From NCBI GenBank assembly GCA_050485785.1, contig JBJHCA010000096.1, positions 1 through 10,968 on the forward strand: 10,968 nt of DNA, written 5' to 3'. Source of the stretch: JBJHCA01 sp050485785 (GTDB lineage: Bacteria > Bacteroidota > Bacteroidia > Chitinophagales > Saprospiraceae). Shown here piece after piece: positions 1-7,945 of the stretch; the first letter of the stretch is position 1, and the number at the start of each line of letters is the position of its first letter. The notes beneath the pieces are model-generated. The model did not search any database and was not told the DNA's origin. It was given only the letters and a program-made list of their open reading frames with translations. Position numbers and translations under genes: made by a program.

Positions 1-150
1 ATCCGTGCCGGTGTCAGCACTTTCCACACATGAATTTAGCTTGTCCGGATGTCGCCATGCGACAATGCAAGTAATTTTCCCAGCTATTGGGCGAACGAAC
101 CTGCCTGATGAGCCAATAATATTTTCAAACCGGAGTTTAGATAGCTCAGA

Positions 151-912
151 TTACCCAAGTTGTAAAACAACCGGACAATGATCTGAATGTACAACAAAGG
201 GAAGGTGATAACACGACTTCAAATCCTGAAGTAATGGGCTGCTGAGGGAGAAATAGTCGATACGCCACCCTTTGTTGTTTTTTCTTGCGTTAGCCCTGAA
301 ACTCCACCAGCTGTAAGCTACTTCTTCGGGGTTGAGGGTTCTGAAAGCATCGTGCATTTGGTTGCTAAACCAAGAGGACATCCAAGCTCGTTCTTCGGGC
401 AGAAAACCAGAGCTATTTTTGTTGGAAACCGGATTGTGAATATCTATTTCCCGATGAGCAATGTTGTAATCACCGGTTACGATGAGGCGGGCGTTTTCTT
501 TGCGGAAGTCATCAGCAAATTTTTGAAAATAATCGAGGAAAGTATATTTGATTTCCTGTCTTACGTCTCCTGTGGTTCCGCTTGGAAAGTATGCATTGAG
601 CAGCCATGTGTTTCCCCAGCGTGCCAACTGGACTCTGCCTTCGAAATCAAACATTTCATGACCCATGCCACTGATTACCTCGTCAGGTTTTACACGAAAA
701 GCCATACCCACACCACTGTACCCCGGTTTTTGTGCCGGAAACCAGGCATGACTGTATCCCAGTTCCCCGAACAGTTCGACGGGGATTTTATCGTGGGCAG
801 CTTTCAGTTCCTGAAAGCAGATTATATCCGGTTGTTCCAATTTCAACCAATCGATAAGGCCTTTACTGATTGCTGACCGAATGCCATTAACATTGTAGCT
901 GATGATTTTCAT
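151..912 (-). CDS. xth: Exodeoxyribonuclease III (AP endonuclease)
   Basis: A 253-residue protein of the exonuclease III / AP endonuclease family, which cuts the DNA backbone 5' of abasic sites in base excision repair and also removes nucleotides 3' to 5'. The full set of family motifs is visible: NVNG at 7-10, FQE with the metal-binding Glu at 35, GYSGV at 64-68, the Tyr of NAYFP at 108, GDYN with Asp148 and Asn150 (most members have GDFN), WRIDY at 216-220 and the C-terminal SDHCPV at 243-248 with the catalytic Asp-His pair. Length is normal for the bacterial family. The ATG at 912 lies directly before MKIISYNVNG, the usual N-terminus. It starts 9 nt after the stop of the M28 gene, so it is probably the last gene of a cysS-M28-xth operon. 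I see no convincing terminator in the 150 bases after it. Confidence 0.97.
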   Translation of the reverse strand: MKIISYNVNGIRSAISKGLIDWLKLEQPDIICFQELKAAHDKIPVELFGELGYSHAWFPAQKPGYSGVGMAFRVKPDEVISGMGHEMFDFEGRVQLARWGNTWLLNAYFPSGTTGDVRQEIKYTFLDYFQKFADDFRKENARLIVTGDYNIAHREIDIHNPVSNKNSSGFLPEERAWMSSWFSNQMHDAFRTLNPEEVAYSWWSFRANARKNNKGWRIDYFSLSSPLLQDLKSCYHLPFVVHSDHCPVVLQLG

Positions 913-921
913 ATTCCGGTT

Positions 922-1935
922 TTATAAGATTGCGGCAGCTTCATCGTAAAGCACCTGTAAAACGGTTTGTCCTACTGCTCTGAGTGTAGATTTTGAAATA
1001 ATTTCAATGTCATCGCCGTGAGTATGCCAGTATTCCCCAAACCCCGTATTTGTATTGAGCGGGCGATTGATTATGTTAAGCATTGGAATACGGGCAATCC
1101 GGTTCACAAATAAATGATCATCGATTACTTCGCCGGTTCTGTTCATATCAAAGTATCCTGAAAACCCCAGTTGATGAGCAGTGTTCCATACCCTGTCGAC
1201 ATATTGGGAAGCATATCTGACAGAATAGCCTTCCTTGGCAAATCTGGCACCATGAGCACCCACCATATCGAGTAGTATTCCAAAACGGGGGCTGGCCAAT
1301 CTGTTGTCGAGATTGGATGAAAAATACTGCGCACCCAGGCACCAGGTTTCCGGGTCTCCTGTATTGCCCTGATCTTCCAGGTCAAATAAAATAAGATCCA
1401 GACCCATCCCTGTCAGGGAATCAGCAGAAATTAATCTTGCAAGTTCGAGCAAAACACCCACTCCACTGGCACCATCATCAGCGCCGGGAATAGGTTCGCC
1501 TCTTCGATCCGGATCCGGATCATGATCGGCTACAGCCCGGGTGTCATAGTGCACAGCCAGCAGAACCCGGTGCGTTGCATCCGGCATCCATCGGGCAATA
1601 ATGTTAAATCCCCTCCCACGTGTACCATTGGCCAACACTGCACTGAACTCCTGCTCTTCAACTAACCAACCCAGGTTAATGAGGTAGTTTTTTACCCAAA
1701 TCCGGAATTGCTGATGACCATCAGAGAACGGTGATCTGGGTCCAAAACTCAATTGTTGCTCAATGTGAGCAAAGGCTGAGTCGGCTATAAAAACAGGAAC
1801 TGCTTTAGCAGGGGAAGAATACACGCCGGAAGCGGGGCCAGTTTGTGGTTTGTCAGCTTCCGGCCCACAAGAAGTTATCCCCAAAAAAAAGAACAATACC
1901 GCTCCAAAAACCAGCCTCAATAATCCTATATTCAT
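922..1935 (-). CDS. M28-family zinc enzyme, glutaminyl-peptide cyclotransferase-like lipoprotein
   Basis: A 337-residue exported M28-fold metalloenzyme. The N-terminus has a hydrophobic stretch at about 4-19 and then ITSC with Cys23, a plausible lipobox, so the mature protein is probably a lipoprotein facing the periplasm. Metal-site motifs in order: VHYDTR (His129, Asp131), GADDGASG (Asp154), FDLEDQG (Glu187, Asp188), LLDMVGA (Asp223), IDDHLF (Asp272-Asp273-His274) and WHTHGDD (His304). The LLD.(I/V)GA, DDH and WHT..D set is the arrangement of type II (animal-like) glutaminyl cyclases rather than of a typical aminopeptidase. From family knowledge, such enzymes in Bacteroidetes form pyroglutamate on N-terminal Gln of exported proteins. 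That activity is inferred here; an aminopeptidase remains possible and database names usually say M28 family peptidase. Its ATG overlaps the cysS stop by 4 nt (ATGA), implying coupled translation. Confidence 0.88.
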   Translation of the reverse strand: MNIGLLRLVFGAVLFFFLGITSCGPEADKPQTGPASGVYSSPAKAVPVFIADSAFAHIEQQLSFGPRSPFSDGHQQFRIWVKNYLINLGWLVEEQEFSAVLANGTRGRGFNIIARWMPDATHRVLLAVHYDTRAVADHDPDPDRRGEPIPGADDGASGVGVLLELARLISADSLTGMGLDLILFDLEDQGNTGDPETWCLGAQYFSSNLDNRLASPRFGILLDMVGAHGARFAKEGYSVRYASQYVDRVWNTAHQLGFSGYFDMNRTGEVIDDHLFVNRIARIPMLNIINRPLNTNTGFGEYWHTHGDDIEIISKSTLRAVGQTVLQVLYDEAAAIL

Positions 1936-3446
1936 GATGGAGGCAGTTTCATCCAGGTCTGCCCCTCTTTGGTGTCTTTTACCTCAATACCGGCAGCTTT
2001 CAGGTTGTCGCGGATAAAATCGCCGGTAGGCCAGTCCTTGCGATCCCGGGCATCTTTACGAAGTTGGAGAATTATTTCCATCAGCTCTGCAGTGCGATCG
2101 TCGCCGGCAGATTCAGACTCAGCAGACAATTCCAGACCGAGGACATCGCGTGTAAACCGTTGAACTTCACCATCCAGCCATTGCAGCTGCTCCCTGCCCA
2201 CAGCTTCTGGAGGCAATTGATCATGTTTGAGTTTATTGATTGCGCTCACCAGTTCAAACAGGGACGCCAATGCCCTAGGTGAGTTAAAATCGTCGCACAT
2301 GTTGGCCAGAACATCGTTCCATATTTTCAACCATGCATCATCATCAAAGCCCTGTCCTGAAAAAGCGTGGTTTGCAGCAAGGTGATTCAGATTGCGCAAT
2401 CCTTCCGTAAACCGCTGGAAGCCTTTTTCGGCAGCCAACAGGGCATCGTTTGAAAAGTCGAGTGTACTGCGATAATGCGTTTGGAGCATGAAAAACCTGA
2501 CAACCTGCGGGCTGAATCCCTTGCTGAGCAGAGGGCTGTTTCCGGCAAACAATTCATCGGGCATGATGCTGGTTCCTTCGCTCTTGGCCATTTTTTTACC
2601 ATTGAGAGTAAGCATATTGGCATGCATCCAGATGTTGGCCGGGTGACTTCCACAGCAACCTACATTCTGAGCAATTTCATTCTCATGGTGAGGAAACTTT
2701 AAGTCCATGCCTCCGCCGTGAATATCAAATCTGGTACCCAGGTATTTGGTACTCATGGCTGAACATTCGAGGTGCCATCCCGGGAAGCCGACACTCCAGG
2801 GTGACTTCCAGCGCATAAGATGACGGGGATCCGCTTTAACCCAGATAGCAAAATCAGCAGGATTCCTTTTCTCATCCTGGTTTTTGAGTGTTCTGCTTTC
2901 TGCCAACAGTTCATCCCAAACTTTACCTGAAAGCTTTCCGTAGTCCGGGTAATGTTGTCGGTATTTTTCGGTATCAAAATAAACAGAGCCGTTGGTTTCG
3001 TAGGCAAAGCCATTGTCGAGAATGGATTGGACCATTTCGATCTGTTCAAGGATATGGCCGGTGGCTGTTGGTTCAATGGAAGGGGGCCAATTATTGAATG
3101 CGCGCATAACGTCATGAAACCGGTTAGTATATCGTTGAACGATTTCCATAGGTTCAAGCCGTTCCAGTCTGGCCTTTTTTGCCACTTTATCTTCAGCATC
3201 GGTATCAACATCGCCTTCAAGATGGCCTACATCTGTAATATTGCGCACGTAGCGCACCTTGAAACCACAGTATAGTAAAAACCGGTAGATCACATCAAAA
3301 TTCATGAAAGTTCTGCAGTTCCCCAGGTGAACATCGTTGTAAACCGTGGGGCCGCAAACATACATGCCCACGTAGTTTTCATGCAGGGGTTTAAACTGCT
3401 CCTTTTGCCTGGTAAGGCTGTTATAAATAACCAAGTTGTTTTTCAT
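1932..3446 (-). CDS. cysS: Cysteinyl-tRNA synthetase
   Basis: A 504-residue class I aminoacyl-tRNA synthetase that charges tRNA-Cys with cysteine in the cytoplasm. Visible signatures: MYVCGPTVYNDVHLGN at 28-43, containing the HIGH-type motif as HLGN at 40-43; the catalytic zinc ligands Cys31, Cys228 (HLECS), His253 and Glu257 (FPHHENE), with the same spacing as in E. coli; GWHLECSAMS at 224-233; GGGMDLKFPHHENE at 244-257; and the KMSKS loop as KMAKS at 285-289. The C-terminal part (about 380-504) matches the anticodon-binding region. Length is slightly above the usual 460-490. The start ATG at 3446 gives the normal N-terminus MKNNLVIYNS. A TATATTTG promoter box ends only 4 nt before this ATG, which suggests a leaderless transcript. 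First gene of a cysS-M28-xth operon. Confidence 0.98.
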   Translation of the reverse strand: MKNNLVIYNSLTRQKEQFKPLHENYVGMYVCGPTVYNDVHLGNCRTFMNFDVIYRFLLYCGFKVRYVRNITDVGHLEGDVDTDAEDKVAKKARLERLEPMEIVQRYTNRFHDVMRAFNNWPPSIEPTATGHILEQIEMVQSILDNGFAYETNGSVYFDTEKYRQHYPDYGKLSGKVWDELLAESRTLKNQDEKRNPADFAIWVKADPRHLMRWKSPWSVGFPGWHLECSAMSTKYLGTRFDIHGGGMDLKFPHHENEIAQNVGCCGSHPANIWMHANMLTLNGKKMAKSEGTSIMPDELFAGNSPLLSKGFSPQVVRFFMLQTHYRSTLDFSNDALLAAEKGFQRFTEGLRNLNHLAANHAFSGQGFDDDAWLKIWNDVLANMCDDFNSPRALASLFELVSAINKLKHDQLPPEAVGREQLQWLDGEVQRFTRDVLGLELSAESESAGDDRTAELMEIILQLRKDARDRKDWPTGDFIRDNLKAAGIEVKDTKEGQTWMKLPPS

Positions 3447-3450
3447 GCCG

Positions 3451-3458
3451 CAAATATA
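3451..3458 (-). promoter_or_regulatory. Bacteroidetes -7 box (TATATTTG) of cysS
   Basis: On the minus strand the sequence reads TATATTTG, an exact match to the Bacteroidetes -7 consensus TAnnTTTG. Only CGGC separates it from the cysS ATG, so the expected transcription start falls at or next to the A of the start codon. No TTTG-type -33 element is found at the normal 19-21 nt spacing, so the call rests on the -7 box and position. Confidence 0.6.
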
Positions 3459-3514
3459 ATGCGATGCGGGTAAAATGACCGGGAGAAAGCCGGGATGAAA
3501 AACCGGAAATTTAA

Positions 3515-4201
3515 CTATGCTGTACTTGCAATTTCCTGAATAAACTGGCCGAAAGGCCGGGCTTCAGCATAGTTTCGGTCATTGTAGGCCTGAGCCGTGA
3601 GTTGTAACTTGTAAGTTTCCTGATTGCGAAGCACAAGGTCAATGGCAATATTGCCGTAGAGCTGATCAACCGGAGTATCAGTATTCTTACGAGATGCAGG
3701 AGGCTTGAGGTAATGCCGATGTACTTCTTCCACTTCCGATCCTTTGTTATATACGCGTTTATCAGAGAGGTATGATTGGTATCCTTCTGATAAAGCCACT
3801 TGTTTGAGAAAATCGAAAAAAAACAACATGGATCGATCAGTCCATAAAGGTTCCCGGGGAAAAATAACAAAACCGGAAGAAGTGGGTTTGTCCACAAACA
3901 CTATGGTTCCATCCTGCCAATCGGGCTGATCATTAAAGTAAGTAAACTGCTGCAGTATCCAGGTGCTGAGGTTTCCGGGTTCCCGGGAGTTAAGCCAGTG
4001 CTCATAATCCTTTTCATAACTGCTGTCGCGCTCAATCACTTCGTGAATGAAAGGGTTTGAAGAGGAGCTGTCCTGCTCTTTGCGCACCAGGTTTTTCAGA
4101 AAATCCCAAACGGAGGCCATGGAAAACGGATTAAGGATTGTTCGTATAACGTAAAACCCGGATGGCTGTTTATGATTCTGGCTAGATTCCTCATAGTTCA
4201 T
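3515..4201 (-). CDS. Conserved hypothetical protein, unnamed Bacteroidetes family
   Basis: A soluble protein of up to 228 residues with no signal peptide, membrane segment or motif of a known enzyme. It begins with a charged, Ser-rich linker (about 43-49) and continues with an alpha/beta-looking body containing SSNPFIHEVIERD, GFVIFPREPLW, FFFDFLKQ, LSDKRVYNKG, RHYLKPP and LYGNIAIDLVLRN. The general layout reminds me of uncharacterised proteins seen across Bacteroidetes, but I cannot attach a function. The start is uncertain. The ATG at 4201 leaves a 35-nt gap to the upstream TPR gene, but the first 27 residues look weakly coding. A second in-frame ATG at 4120 begins MASVWDFLKNLV and gives 201 residues; it is at least as likely. 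It is probably the last gene of the Nif3-zinc ribbon-TPR run. No clear terminator lies between its stop and the cysS promoter. Confidence 0.8.
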   Translation of the reverse strand: MNYEESSQNHKQPSGFYVIRTILNPFSMASVWDFLKNLVRKEQDSSSSNPFIHEVIERDSSYEKDYEHWLNSREPGNLSTWILQQFTYFNDQPDWQDGTIVFVDKPTSSGFVIFPREPLWTDRSMLFFFDFLKQVALSEGYQSYLSDKRVYNKGSEVEEVHRHYLKPPASRKNTDTPVDQLYGNIAIDLVLRNQETYKLQLTAQAYNDRNYAEARPFGQFIQEIASTA

Positions 4202-4236
4202 GCATGAAAACGAGCTTGAATAAATACCGGATCGAA

Positions 4237-5775
4237 TTAATTCAATCTGCTGAGTCCACTGCGTGCCTGGCGATGAAGAACGTCGGCATACAGATCAGGT
4301 TTCAGCCGCAGGCTGGTTTCGAAAGCCACTCTGGCTCTTTCCTTATCGCCAGCCTTTTCAAGCATCTGTCCAAAACGAAGTGCAGCTGCACAGGCAAAAT
4401 GTTCGGGAATTGACGATCCCCTGCTAATGGCTTCAGAATAGTGTTTGGAAGCTTCATCCGTACGATTCAGCCTGTCGAGCGTCCGTGCTTTAAGATAGTG
4501 GAATTCAGCCAGCCTGGCATCCGTATTGAGCTCAGTTTGAGGAATTGCAGTGAGAGTGGACAATGCCTGCCGGTAGTATCCGCCGTCAAACTGTAGTCCG
4601 GCTGTCAGTAACTCACGATGTGGCACAGGGCCGCTGACTGCTTCTCGTTGAGCAGCCTTATCACCATTGCTTTGGGCTATGCCGGTTTGCTTCACGAGGT
4701 TCATGAGTCGTCTGTATTCTGGCATATTATCGCTAAGCAGCATAGACCAGGCCGCTTTCTGTAGGGCATCCTTTTTGTAGTCTTCGCCTTTTTCTTCCCT
4801 CACAAAGGCAAGAAAGGCGTCTTTTGCCTGTGCATAGCGGCCTGCTCTAAGGAGTGTTTCCCCATACATGTAATGGATATAAGGAATGGACAGGTACTGA
4901 GGCCCACGTGGTCGGTTGGTCAGCAAATTAAGGGCTTCATCATTTTTACCGTTGTAGATAGCGAGGTTGGCCAATACAAAGCAGGGCATCAGGGCATCGC
5001 GGGTGTTCCACTTCTGGGCTTTGGCAAATTCATATGCCTGTTGCCGGTTTCCGTCGAGCTGAAGCAAAAGAAACGAATACAATATACTGGCTTCTTTATA
5101 GATAAAATCATTGAATGGCCTGTGGTGTTCTACCACCTGAAGCATCATGCGTCTTCCTGCCGCGGCGTCAGCCGGTATACCGCTTACAAAGCTTGCACCC
5201 CGGGCATAGCGTCCGGGAATGGCCGTGACCATTATTTGCATCAGTCCAATACTTTTGCGGTTAGCCACAAAGTCAGGAAATTTATCCCGGTTAGCTTCAA
5301 ACTCGCGGTAAGCACGGCGCATGCCCATAAAACCGCGGATATATCCTTCGCCATAGAAGTGTAAACCAGCCTGATGAAGGCTGATCTCTGCCATCAGGAA
5401 CCCACGGTAAGGGCTGCTTTGAGGTCCTTTGGCAATTAGATTTCGCCTTTCATCCGAAGTTACTCTGAGCCGTGCCAGGGCGTCTCCATCTGAGGTGACC
5501 ATGGCATAAATAAAGTCTGCATAATGCTCGAGATACACTGCCAGGAGGTTTCCCGGCTCCCGCTGGCGATATTGAAACAACTGGAATGTGGCTTCGTTAA
5601 GGCGAAGCGCCATCAAATGATCTTCGATGGCGGCAATCTGATCACAGCGCCAGTACCCGTAGGGGTTGGCCGGATTAAAAGCAACAGCGGCCTGCTGAAA
5701 CAACAACAGGCCGCTGATAAGGCAGCCACACCTGAGTAACAATAGTTGTAAAACAGATTGGCTGATGCTGATCAT
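4237..5775 (-). CDS. Exported tetratricopeptide-repeat protein
   Basis: A 512-residue, mostly helical protein. Residues 1-32 look like a signal peptide: a hydrophobic stretch from about 9 to 26 (interrupted by one Arg) and an AVA cleavage motif at 30-32. The mature part contains TPR-like helix pairs, clearest at about 300-326 (YMYGETLLRAGRYAQAKDAF), 423-450 (HYLKARTLDRLNRTDEASKHY) and 463-493 (ALRFGQMLEKAGDKERARVAF). The N-terminal half (about 60-230) has the pattern REPGNLLAVYLEHYADF, SPYRGFLMAE and FPDFVANRKSIGLM. I associate this with a Bacteroidetes family of periplasmic TPR proteins of unknown role. TPRs are protein-binding scaffolds, so a part in envelope complex assembly is possible but unproven. 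It starts 12 nt after the zinc-ribbon gene, so it is very likely cotranscribed with it. Confidence 0.9.
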   Translation of the reverse strand: MISISQSVLQLLLLRCGCLISGLLLFQQAAVAFNPANPYGYWRCDQIAAIEDHLMALRLNEATFQLFQYRQREPGNLLAVYLEHYADFIYAMVTSDGDALARLRVTSDERRNLIAKGPQSSPYRGFLMAEISLHQAGLHFYGEGYIRGFMGMRRAYREFEANRDKFPDFVANRKSIGLMQIMVTAIPGRYARGASFVSGIPADAAAGRRMMLQVVEHHRPFNDFIYKEASILYSFLLLQLDGNRQQAYEFAKAQKWNTRDALMPCFVLANLAIYNGKNDEALNLLTNRPRGPQYLSIPYIHYMYGETLLRAGRYAQAKDAFLAFVREEKGEDYKKDALQKAAWSMLLSDNMPEYRRLMNLVKQTGIAQSNGDKAAQREAVSGPVPHRELLTAGLQFDGGYYRQALSTLTAIPQTELNTDARLAEFHYLKARTLDRLNRTDEASKHYSEAISRGSSIPEHFACAAALRFGQMLEKAGDKERARVAFETSLRLKPDLYADVLHRQARSGLSRLN

Positions 5776-5787
5776 ATAGTTAAGCTG

Positions 5788-6531
5788 TTAGTCGCTGAGT
5801 ATATCCTCATCAACCAGTATACGTCCGCAATGTTCACAAAGCATAACCTTATTGCGCTGGCGGATCTCTACCTGCATTTGTGGCGGAATCTGGTTGAAGC
5901 AGCCCCCGCAGCTATCGCGTTCAACGGTAACAACTGCCAGGCCGTTTTTATAAGTACCGCGGATTTTATCATAACCCAGCAACATCCGTTCTTCAGTTTT
6001 TTTGCGGGCTTTTTCTGATTCCTTTTTCAGTTTTTCCTCTTCCTTATCCGTTTTTTTAATGATCTCTTCCAGCTCGAGTTTTTTCCGTTCGAGTTCACCG
6101 TTTTTCTCAGCAAGTACTCCCTGAGTTTCCTCGAGGGTTTCTTTTTTACGGTTGATCAGTGCCAGGTATTCATTGACTTCTTTGCCTTTAAGGCGGATAT
6201 CGAGGGTTGAAATTTCAATTTCCTTCTGGAGTGCTTCGTATTCGCGGTTATTTTTCACATCGTTTTGCTGACGCTGGTATTTGTCGAGCAGTGCTTCGCT
6301 GTCTTTGATCTGATTATGGGCCACAGCCATGGCCTTCTCGGTTTCCTTTATGCTTTCTTCCAATTTTCTGGCCCGAGTTTCGAGCCCTTCGATCATATCT
6401 CTGAGGTCTTCCACTTCCATGGGAAGTTCACCTTTGAGATAGGCTATTTCATCGAGTTGTGAATCGATAAGCTGCAGGTTATACAGGGAACGCAGGCGTT
6501 CTGCCACATTTATTTCTTTTACTTTGGCCAT
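5788..6531 (-). CDS. C4-type zinc-ribbon coiled-coil protein
   Basis: A 247-residue cytoplasmic protein with a long coiled coil (about 30-185, rich in Glu, Lys and Leu heptads) followed by a small C-terminal zinc ribbon. The ribbon's four cysteines are visible as CGGC at 208-211 and CEHC at 232-235, 20 residues apart. The conserved NNREYEAL segment at 94-101 lies mid-coil, as in the family (zinc ribbon PF02591, often labelled CdsZ-like or zf-RING_7). No precise role is established for the Bacteroidetes members; a nucleic-acid or protein adaptor function is the usual guess. It follows the Nif3-family gene by 15 nt. The two genes are commonly neighbours in bacteria, which supports a shared, still undefined, function. 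The ATG at 6531 opens with MAKVKEINVAERL, consistent with the family start. Confidence 0.93.
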   Translation of the reverse strand: MAKVKEINVAERLRSLYNLQLIDSQLDEIAYLKGELPMEVEDLRDMIEGLETRARKLEESIKETEKAMAVAHNQIKDSEALLDKYQRQQNDVKNNREYEALQKEIEISTLDIRLKGKEVNEYLALINRKKETLEETQGVLAEKNGELERKKLELEEIIKKTDKEEEKLKKESEKARKKTEERMLLGYDKIRGTYKNGLAVVTVERDSCGGCFNQIPPQMQVEIRQRNKVMLCEHCGRILVDEDILSD

Positions 6532-6546
6532 AATTCCGAATGGTTT

Positions 6547-7590
6547 TTATGAATGATTGGAGGAAAAATAATGGACCGGATTGGTGACCACCTCCGTTTT
6601 AAAGACTGCAAAATTAGGAAAATTTTCAACTATTCTTTCTGCTATTAAATCAACGGTAAACTGCTCAGATTCATAGTGACCGATATCCATGATGACAATC
6701 CGGCCATCGGCATCAAAAAACTCATGGTACTTAAAATCGGCCGTGATGTAAACATCTGCACCAGCAGCGATGGCATGTGGCAGCAAAAATGCCCCGGACC
6801 CGCCACAAACTGCTATCTTACTTACCTTTTCACTAACTTTTGCTGTATGCCTGATGCATGGAGTTTGCATGGATTGCTGAACATACTCAAGCCATGATTC
6901 AAATTCCATTTCGGTGTTAAGCTCACCGATCAATCCGGCACCCAGCTTACTGCCGGCGGCAGATACCGGCCATCGGGTTACGTTGTGGCAGGCGGCTTCG
7001 AAATGGCCTGCAATGCATGGTTCTACAATTCCGGTGGCTGTTTCACGGTCACAGATCACCGACATTTGAATATAATTTTCATTCAGTGAAGCAGCATATC
7101 GCAACTGAATGTCTCTTTGATGCCGGGGAATCAGAACTTTCAGTTCTTCCTCAATCCGGCCAACGACGTTCACCGGAACAGTATAAACATGCTCTTCGGC
7201 CAGATTTTTAGGCAACAGCACCCGGCAATTAACCAGTCCCAGTTTTGCTGCAAACATGTGGTTAACTCCGTTGTAAACGTTATCCAGGTTGGTATGGATG
7301 GCATAGATGGCCACATTGTTCTGGACAGCCTTGATGATGGTGCGTTCAACATAGTTGCGACCGGTTAAAGATTTAAGTCCTTTGAAAACAATAGGATGGT
7401 GAGCAATAATCAGGTTACAGCCTTTGTGGATGGCTTCATCAATCACAGTTTCTGTACTGTCGAGGCAGACCAGGACACCGGTGAGCTCCATGGACGGATG
7501 GCCGGTAATGAGTCCAGCATTATCATAGCTTTCCTGAAAGGACATTGGGGCCCATTGTTCAAGTAAAGCTGTGATATCGCTTACTACCAT
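6547..7590 (-). CDS. Nif3-like dinuclear metal-centre protein (YqfO type, with PII-like insert)
   Basis: A 347-residue member of the Nif3 / DUF34 family, which forms toroidal hexamers with two metal ions per subunit; some are annotated as GTP cyclohydrolase 1 type 2 homologues, an activity that is not well supported. Visible features: SYDNAGLITG at 21-30, the metal motif AHHPIVF with His64 and His65, HTNLD with Asp103, GGSGAF at 263-268, ITADFKYHEF at 282-291 and GHYESEQ with His305 and Glu309. The 347-residue length, against about 250 for short members, reflects an inserted domain at about 125-225 (beginning HVYTVPVN), the PII/CutA-like module of the YqfO subgroup. The ATG at 7590 precedes the family N-terminus MVVSDITALLEQWAP. 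It heads a run of four minus-strand genes. The 91-nt gap upstream contains no exact TAnnTTTG box, so read-through from atpDC is possible. Confidence 0.95.
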   Translation of the reverse strand: MVVSDITALLEQWAPMSFQESYDNAGLITGHPSMELTGVLVCLDSTETVIDEAIHKGCNLIIAHHPIVFKGLKSLTGRNYVERTIIKAVQNNVAIYAIHTNLDNVYNGVNHMFAAKLGLVNCRVLLPKNLAEEHVYTVPVNVVGRIEEELKVLIPRHQRDIQLRYAASLNENYIQMSVICDRETATGIVEPCIAGHFEAACHNVTRWPVSAAGSKLGAGLIGELNTEMEFESWLEYVQQSMQTPCIRHTAKVSEKVSKIAVCGGSGAFLLPHAIAAGADVYITADFKYHEFFDADGRIVIMDIGHYESEQFTVDLIAERIVENFPNFAVFKTEVVTNPVHYFSSNHS

Positions 7591-7681
7591 AGGTTGAGTA
7601 TCGGTTAAATTGCAATTTGTGTGGTTGAATTTAGAGGTTTAATGAATGACTGAATACGGCCATACGAAACCAACAATTCAA

Positions 7682-7933
7682 CTACACGGTGATCTGCTGG
7701 GCCAGAATTGAGATCTTGTTGTTAAGCACTTCAATAAAGCCCCCGGTAATGGTCACCTCAACTTCTTTGTCACCTTCAGCCACGAAAGACAGAGGGCCTT
7801 TTTCAAGCGCAGAAATTATGGGAGCATGCCCCGGTAATACTGCAAACCTGCCATCAACACCCGGAACACGGACTACGGAAACCGGTCCTTCAAAAAACAA
7901 TTGCTCCGGTGTAAGCACTGTTAACTGCATCAT
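7682..7933 (-). CDS. atpC: F1F0 ATP synthase epsilon subunit (short form)
   Basis: The epsilon subunit is part of the central stalk of ATP synthase and couples rotation of the c-ring to the F1 head. The protein is 83 residues from the ATG at 7933; a second ATG at 7930 gives 82, and a TTG at 7945 is possible but unlikely. Recognisable pieces are the start LTVLTPEQLFFEGPV, the core GRFAVLPGHAPIIS at about 28-41 and GGFIEVLNNKISILA near the end. This is the N-terminal beta-sandwich domain only. The C-terminal two-helix domain of about 50 residues found in E. coli, which can inhibit ATP hydrolysis, is absent and the stop is clean. Short epsilons are usual in Bacteroidetes, so this is not a truncation caused by damage. 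It follows atpD by 12 nt in one operon. Confidence 0.95.
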   Translation of the reverse strand: MMQLTVLTPEQLFFEGPVSVVRVPGVDGRFAVLPGHAPIISALEKGPLSFVAEGDKEVEVTITGGFIEVLNNKISILAQQITV

Positions 7934-7945
7934 AAGTACGTTCAA

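Noticed and set aside
50..64. Perfect hairpin TGTCGC-cat-GCGACA resembling the array palindromes in shape
   Set aside because: A single copy. A 6-bp stem with a 3-nt loop is expected a few times by chance in 11 kb.
1..150. The xth frame stays open for 50 codons beyond its TAA, and another plus-strand frame is open from 2 to about 178
   Set aside because: No ATG, no recognisable protein, and open runs of this length arise by chance. xth already ends at its normal SDHCPV C-terminus.
3479..3510. Possible terminator after the unnamed protein gene, from several CCGG blocks
   Set aside because: No stem longer than about 4 bp forms and there is no U-tract after it.
7607..7618. Perfect palindrome AAATTGCAATTT 17 nt upstream of the Nif3-family start, a possible operator
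   Set aside because: A 12-nt AT-rich palindrome is not significant in a window this size, and no second copy or regulator is visible.
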